From NCBI GenBank assembly GCA_937124525.1, contig CAKZLA010000043.1, forward strand, positions 1-17,268: a stretch of DNA of 17,268 bases, given 5' to 3'. The stretch's first letter is position 1, and the number at the start of each line of letters is the position of its first letter. This document shows, piece after piece, positions 13,610 to 17,268 of the stretch. The notes under the pieces are model-generated. The model worked only from the letters and a program-made list of their open reading frames with translations. It searched no databases and was not told the origin of the DNA. The position numbers and the translations under genes were made by a program. This stretch comes from an uncultured Desulfobacterium sp. (lineage in GTDB: Bacteria > Desulfobacterota > Desulfobacteria > Desulfobacterales > Desulfobacteraceae).

Positions 13610-14791
13610 TTATACGTATTGCCCCGCGCACCAGCCAGAAGACCAGGCCCACTGAAGATTATACCCCCCCAGCCAGCCAGTGACATCCAGCACCTCCCCT
13701 GTGAAAAAAAGGCCTTTGATCTGACTGGCTTCCATGGTTTTGGAGGATATGGCGTTACAGTCCACCCCGCCCAGGGTCACTTCTGCTGTGCGATATCCTT
13801 CGGTGCCGCCGGGTTTTAGCTGCCATTGGTTAAGACTCTGGGCAATGGCTTTGAATTTAGTGTGGGAAAGGACATGCAATGCTTGATCCGCCATTGATTC
13901 ATCCACCATGGCTGCCACCAGCCGTTTGGGAAGGAAATCCGCCAGCAGAGATTTGACCTTTCGTTTGGGGGATTTTAACTGAGCAGTTTTTAATATTTTT
14001 TCAAGGTCAATTTCCGGCATCAGGTTGATGATTATCTCTTCCCCTGGCGGCCACATGGAGGAGATCTGGAGAATGGCAGGACCACTCAGACCCCTGTGGG
14101 TAAAGAGGATGTTTTCACGGAAACTATGATGCCCCACCGTCACCGTGGCATCTACGCTGATGCCGGGCAGGCCGGATAATTTTTTTTTGTCCGGCGGTTG
14201 CAGGGTAAACGGTACCAGTCCCGGCCGGGTGGACCACACCTTTATATTAAACTGTTCGGCAATGCGATACCCCAATGGCGTGGCCCCGGCCCCGGGAATG
14301 GAAAGCCCTCCGGTGGCCACCACCAGGGATTGGGCCTGGAACAATCCCTGACTTGTTGAAACAGAAAAGCCTGCAGGGTCTATCCGGGTGATTTTATCAA
14401 TGGTGGTTCCCGGCCAGATGTCCACATGGGCAGTTTGGCATTCTTTTAAGAGCATCTCCATGATGTCCCCACTGCTGTTGTCGCAAAAGAGCTGTCCATG
14501 ATCCCTTTCATGATAGGGTATATGGTGGTTGTTTATCATCTCCAGAAAATCCCATTGGGAGAACCGGCTCAGGGCTGATTTTACAAAATGAGGGTTATGG
14601 GAGATGAAATTGTCTGCCTCCATATTTATGTTGGTGAAATTGCAACGCCCCCCTCCGGACATGAGAATTTTTCGCCCTGGTTGTTTACCATGCTCCAGCA
14701 CCACCACCTGGCGGTTGCGCCTGCCTGCTGCCATGGCGCACATCAGGCCCGATGCTCCGGCTCCGATGATGATTACGTCTGTTTTTGTCAT
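13610..14791 (-). CDS. HI0933/BaiN-family flavoprotein oxidoreductase
   Basis: This 393-residue FAD enzyme has the dinucleotide-binding GAGASG (10-15) in VIIIGAGASGLMCAMAAG, an acidic residue for the ribose at Glu33 (VVVLEHG), and the family hallmark GRKILMSGGGRCNFTN (39-54). A second FAD contact, SLVVATGGLSIPGAGATPLGY, lies near the middle. The C-terminal FFTGEVLDVTGWLGGYNLQWAWSSG closes the FAD site. These are the features of the HI0933 family (YhiN, BaiN-related), whose physiological substrates are mostly unknown. It is probably cytoplasmic, and length and ends agree with a complete gene. The ATG at 14791 is preceded only by AGGG 13 bases upstream, a weak site. It stands alone on the minus strand between two plus-strand units. 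Confidence 0.88.
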   Translation of the reverse strand: MTKTDVIIIGAGASGLMCAMAAGRRNRQVVVLEHGKQPGRKILMSGGGRCNFTNINMEADNFISHNPHFVKSALSRFSQWDFLEMINNHHIPYHERDHGQLFCDNSSGDIMEMLLKECQTAHVDIWPGTTIDKITRIDPAGFSVSTSQGLFQAQSLVVATGGLSIPGAGATPLGYRIAEQFNIKVWSTRPGLVPFTLQPPDKKKLSGLPGISVDATVTVGHHSFRENILFTHRGLSGPAILQISSMWPPGEEIIINLMPEIDLEKILKTAQLKSPKRKVKSLLADFLPKRLVAAMVDESMADQALHVLSHTKFKAIAQSLNQWQLKPGGTEGYRTAEVTLGGVDCNAISSKTMEASQIKGLFFTGEVLDVTGWLGGYNLQWAWSSGWCAGQYV

Positions 14792-15265
14792 TAAATTTAT
14801 TTTCCCTGATATTTTACCTGTTCACCTGAAGACGCAGGTTGAAATTTTTTATTTATATCTTACCCAGAATCATAAGTTTTGGGCTTGATCATAACAAAGA
14901 TAGAAAATGGAACCATGCCGCCCCGGAGGCTCTGCTGTGGGCATGGGCACTCGGAAGCTTTGTTTTTTTATAGACTTCTTGAAATTATTATACCCATTTT
15001 ATTTGACAGAAATGGCCTAAAAACCATGGGCATTTGGATAAATGTCAGGGGATAGTATCATAGAAAGTTGTGTTGCAGAACTGGAATTATCCATGGAAAA
15101 GCGTTATGATCTTTCTCAAATACCCGATGATTACGTTTTTCAGGTCGGTTGGGCCAGACCTGGCCTGACCCACATCCTGGGTTGAACGTGATCACTGGTC
15201 ATTGCATGGCATAATTGTGTAAGGCCTAAACTTAACCCCATAATTGTTATCCCAAGAGGAACTAA
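14792..15265. other. 474-base gap, no supported gene
   Basis: Contents: one copy of GGGCTTGATCA (14881-14891); a CCATGCC...GGCATGG inverted repeat (14913-14919 with 14940-14946) followed by a T-run at 14963-14969; and a 47-codon plus-strand frame at 15042-15185 (begins MSGDSIIESC, ends RPGLTHILG) with no clear ribosome-binding site and no recognised homolog. A palindromic patch, GGCCAGACCTGGCC, lies near 15153-15166. The promoter of the flavoprotein gene must lie here, but I cannot point to it. Confidence 0.5.
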
Positions 15266-15505
15266 ATGGCTGAATTGAAACTTTATATTTCCCCCACCTG
15301 TCCTTATTGTAAGAAAGTAGTCGATTTCATGCAACAACATAAAATTTCCATTCCTTTGGTGGATCGGGATTTTTCCCCGGAAAATCGTCAGGCACTTCTG
15401 GATATCGGTGGTAAACCCCAGGTGCCCTGTCTTATCATTGATGGAAAAGCATTGTATGAGTCCAATGATATTATTGAATGGTTGAAAAAAGAGGTCGTTG
15501 TGTAA
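15266..15505 (+). CDS. Glutaredoxin-like protein
   Basis: This 79-residue protein has the length of a minimal bacterial glutaredoxin. The redox motif Cys12-Pro-Tyr-Cys15 follows the first strand (LKLYISPTCPYCKK), cis-proline is in KPQVPCLII, and YESNDIIEWL matches the glutathione-contacting end of the fold. It should act as a cytoplasmic thiol-disulfide reductase using glutathione or another low-molecular thiol. The N-terminal domain of a glutathione transferase has the same fold, but nothing follows it here. The ATG has AGAGGA 5 bases upstream. It stands alone, with the thiamine-controlled operon starting about 70 bases after its stop codon. Confidence 0.85.
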   Translation: MAELKLYISPTCPYCKKVVDFMQQHKISIPLVDRDFSPENRQALLDIGGKPQVPCLIIDGKALYESNDIIEWLKKEVVV

Positions 15506-15576
15506 CTGAGACAACTTTCAAATTGGCTGCCGGTCGTTCCTTGTGTGGGCCGGTTATACAAAGAAAATCAGCGGGA

Positions 15577-15604
15577 TTGACAAAACTGTTTCTTCCGTGA
15601 TATT
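15577..15604 (+). promoter_or_regulatory. Candidate promoter of the thiamine-controlled operon
   Basis: A perfect -35 TTGACA (15577-15582) is followed after 16 bases by GATATT (15599-15604). Transcription would begin near 15611, just upstream of the TPP aptamer. The -10 is weak. Confidence 0.45.
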
Positions 15605-15630
15605 TCACCAAAATTATTGCAAAATGCAAT

Positions 15631-15725
15631 GGTAGGCTGGGGGAGCCGATGAAAATCGGCTGAGAGGAGACTGTTGTGCGTCTCGACTCCTGGAACCTGA
15701 TCCAGATAATTCTGGCGAAGGAAAG
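15631..15725 (+). ncRNA. TPP riboswitch (THI element)
   Basis: The conserved parts of the thiamine pyrophosphate aptamer appear in order: GGGGGAGCC opening P2, a GCCGAT-GAAA-ATCGGC hairpin (15645-15660), the pyrimidine-sensing CTGAGAGG, a variable P3a arm (GAGAC...GTCTC), then GAACCTGATCCAGATAATTCTGGCGAAGGAAA. That last segment is a near-consensus match to the pyrophosphate-binding half. Downstream, GGAAAGT (15720-15726) can pair with ACTTTTCC (15735-15742), followed by pyrimidine-rich sequence, which could be part of the expression platform. Gene expression should fall when TPP is abundant. It precedes the transporter genes by about 160 bases. Confidence 0.95.
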
Positions 15726-15885
15726 TCTTTTTCTACTTTTCCTTCCCTGTTCCCCCCTTCCAGACAAGTGCCCGGTTTGTGATTAATCCCCTATTTAAAT
15801 AATGACCGTGGAAAGATCCATTATTGGAATGCCCCGGCGGATTTTTTTCTATGAAAAATATAGCTGAATGGTCAAGGATATAAGT

Positions 15886-16620
15886 ATGCTTGAAATTTCA
15901 GGCGTAACAAAAATATATGGCGGTACACCGGTTTTTTCCCAATTTGATCTAAAGGTGGGGCAGGGCCAGTTCAATGTCCTTGTGGGGCCTTCTGGGTGCG
16001 GAAAAAGTACCTTGTTTGACGGGCTCACCCATGTGGTTTCCCTGGACCAGGGGAGCATATCCTGGAGCGGGACCCTTTTGCCCCATCTGGGTAACCATGC
16101 CGCTTACATGCAGCAAAAAGATCTTCTCCTGCCCTGGTTTTCCTTGCTTGACAATGCCCTGTTGCCGGCAAAGGTCGGAAAACAGACCATGCCTGAAATG
16201 ACAACAAAGGCAGAGGCCCTCTTTTCCCGCATGGGGCTTTCCGGGTATGAATCTTATCTGCCCCATGAGGTGTCCGGGGGCATGCGCCAGCGGTGTGCCC
16301 TTGTTAGAACTCTTATGTTTAACCGGGATCTGATCCTGCTGGATGAACCCCTGTCCGCACTGGATGCCATTACCCGGCGACGTCTGCAATCCCTTCTTTT
16401 GCTCCTCCAAACGGAATTTAACAAGACCATCCTCATGATCACCCATGATATTGAAGAGGCACTGCTTCTGGCCGATGAAGTGTACCTGCTCAGCCCTTCC
16501 CCCATGGTGATTACCCAGCGTTTTGTGCTGGATCAGAAAAAACCCCGAAAGTTCACAGATCCCGGACTTATGACCATTAAAGAACAGGTGTTGGTTCAAC
16601 TTGAAGGGGATGACCTGTGA
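15886..16620 (+). CDS. thiZ: ABC transporter ATPase, thiamine/HMP uptake (ThiZ-like)
   Basis: This 244-residue ATPase carries Walker A GPSGCGKST (34-42), a Q-loop in YMQQKDLLLPW (74-84), signature VSGGMRQR (129-136), Walker B LILLDEP (149-155), D-loop SALD and switch His187 (ITHDIEEAL). The Q-loop style and the segment after it are those of the nitrate/sulfonate/taurine importer group, to which ThiZ belongs. A TPP riboswitch in front points to thiamine or its hydroxymethylpyrimidine precursor as the cargo. The ATG at 15886 is preferred because AAGGA lies 7 bases upstream; an in-frame ATG at 15868 adds six residues. It overlaps the permease gene by 4 bases. The protein sits on the cytoplasmic face of the transporter. 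Confidence 0.88.
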   Translation: MLEISGVTKIYGGTPVFSQFDLKVGQGQFNVLVGPSGCGKSTLFDGLTHVVSLDQGSISWSGTLLPHLGNHAAYMQQKDLLLPWFSLLDNALLPAKVGKQTMPEMTTKAEALFSRMGLSGYESYLPHEVSGGMRQRCALVRTLMFNRDLILLDEPLSALDAITRRRLQSLLLLLQTEFNKTILMITHDIEEALLLADEVYLLSPSPMVITQRFVLDQKKPRKFTDPGLMTIKEQVLVQLEGDDL

Positions 16621-17268
16621 ACCTGTCTGACTATCTTTCTCTCACCCTGGTGACGGTGATTCTGGGGCTGTGGGAAGGGGCCACCCGGCTCATGGAGATA
16701 CCGGTGTTTATCCTGCCGCCTCCTTCCGTCATCCTGATCACGGCGGTGACCCGGACCTCATTGATTCTACCCCATGCAGCCATCACTTTTTTTGAAATTG
16801 TCCTGGGAATACTGCTGGCCCTGTGCACGGCGGTTCCCCTTGCCACCCTGATGTTTGCCAAACCGGTACTGGAAAAGGCCCTGTCTCCATTTCTGGTGGC
16901 ATCCCAGGCGATTCCTGTTTTTGCCCTGGCCCCACTTCTGGTGGTGTGGCTGGGATACGGCATTGCCTCCAAGGTGTTCATGGCCTGGATCATCATTTTT
17001 TTCCCCATTACCGTCAGCCTGCTGGCAGGGCTTAAGAGCTGCGATCCTGAATTTCGGGTCATGTTCCGGCTCATGGGCGCCTCGTTTTATGATACATGGG
17101 TACTGCTCTACTGGCCCTGGGCACTACCCCAGTTTTTTTCAGGTCTCAGGGTGGGGGTATCTGTGGCCACCATTGGTGCTGTCATTGGGGAATGGGTGGG
17201 GGCCCAGCAGGGGTTGAGGTTTCTCATGATTCAGTCCAATGCCCGTCTCCAGGTGGATCTGGTGTTTG
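16617..17268 (+). CDS. thiX: ABC transporter permease, thiamine/HMP uptake (ThiX-like, 3' end missing)
   Basis: The frame opens at GTG (16617), which overlaps the ATPase stop codon (GTGA), and stays open to the window end: 217 codons. It shows TM helices near the N terminus, a PPPSVIL element typical of this importer group, several further hydrophobic segments, and the EAA-type coupling loop FRVMFRLMGASFYDTW...LPQFFSGL that contacts the ATPase. It belongs to the BPD_transp_1 permease family. An alternative start is ATG at 16692, but that would remove the first TM segment. The substrate-binding protein (ThiY-like) is expected downstream, outside the window. Confidence 0.85.
   Translation, partial: MNLSDYLSLTLVTVILGLWEGATRLMEIPVFILPPPSVILITAVTRTSLILPHAAITFFEIVLGILLALCTAVPLATLMFAKPVLEKALSPFLVASQAIPVFALAPLLVVWLGYGIASKVFMAWIIIFFPITVSLLAGLKSCDPEFRVMFRLMGASFYDTWVLLYWPWALPQFFSGLRVGVSVATIGAVIGEWVGAQQGLRFLMIQSNARLQVDLVF

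Noticed and set aside
15042..15185. A 47-codon frame beginning MSGDSIIESC
   Set aside because: There is no clear ribosome-binding site and no recognised motif, and it overlaps a palindromic patch; too weak to list as a gene.
15266..15505. Glutaredoxin as a second selenoprotein
   Set aside because: The active site is an ordinary CPYC, with no TGA in frame.
15949..16599. A 216-codon minus-strand frame
   Set aside because: It is the reverse of the ATPase gene; its His/Gln/Gly-rich composition is typical of a shadow frame.

Overview
The window looks like a chromosomal segment of an anaerobic Desulfobacterota (Desulfobacteraceae-like) bacterium. This is an inference. It rests on moderate GC content with AT-rich gaps, a probable UGA-encoded selenocysteine protein, a CadC-like repressor with a metal-efflux permease, and the style of the intergenic palindromes. 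No rRNA, tRNA, CRISPR array, integrase or transposase was seen.

Layout. 1-528 (+) is the 3' part of a sugar phosphate isomerase/epimerase-type TIM-barrel protein. It converges on a minus-strand block: uvrA (635-3556), a PLP-dependent trans-sulfuration enzyme close to methionine gamma-lyase (4059-5261), and a TPR-methyltransferase (5458-6525). Two separate inverted repeats of about 105 bp lie in the gaps of this block. From 7107 to 10699 the plus strand carries a DUF2860-type outer-membrane protein, a small lipoprotein, and an RstA/RstB-like two-component pair whose genes overlap by 4 bp. A near-match to the RstA box lies upstream of the outer-membrane gene.

11117-13386 (+) is a metal/metalloid-response cassette. 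A CadC-like ArsR-family repressor retains both metal sites known in CadC. Its own promoter is overlapped by a 12-6-12 perfect palindrome, and a second operator of the same geometry sits on the promoter of an SO_0444-type permease. Twenty-five bases after the permease lies an ArsC-like thioredoxin-fold gene interrupted by an in-frame TGA in a UxxC motif. A bacterial SECIS-like hairpin follows that TGA. Conventional ORF calling would start this gene 28 codons too late and lose its active site.

13387-13609 holds an inverted pair of REP-like repeats whose third copy is next to the uvrA stop codon. A minus-strand HI0933-family flavoprotein (13610-14791) follows, then a glutaredoxin-like gene (15266-15505). 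The last part is a TPP riboswitch (about 15631-15725) in front of a ThiZ/ThiX-like ABC transporter for thiamine or its pyrimidine precursor. Its permease gene runs off the window.

Best leads: (1) the ArsC-like selenoprotein and its linkage to a CadC-controlled permease; (2) the RstAB-like system with an operator candidate in front of a DUF2860 porin-like gene; (3) the long hairpin that ends next to the ribosome-binding site of the trans-sulfuration enzyme.
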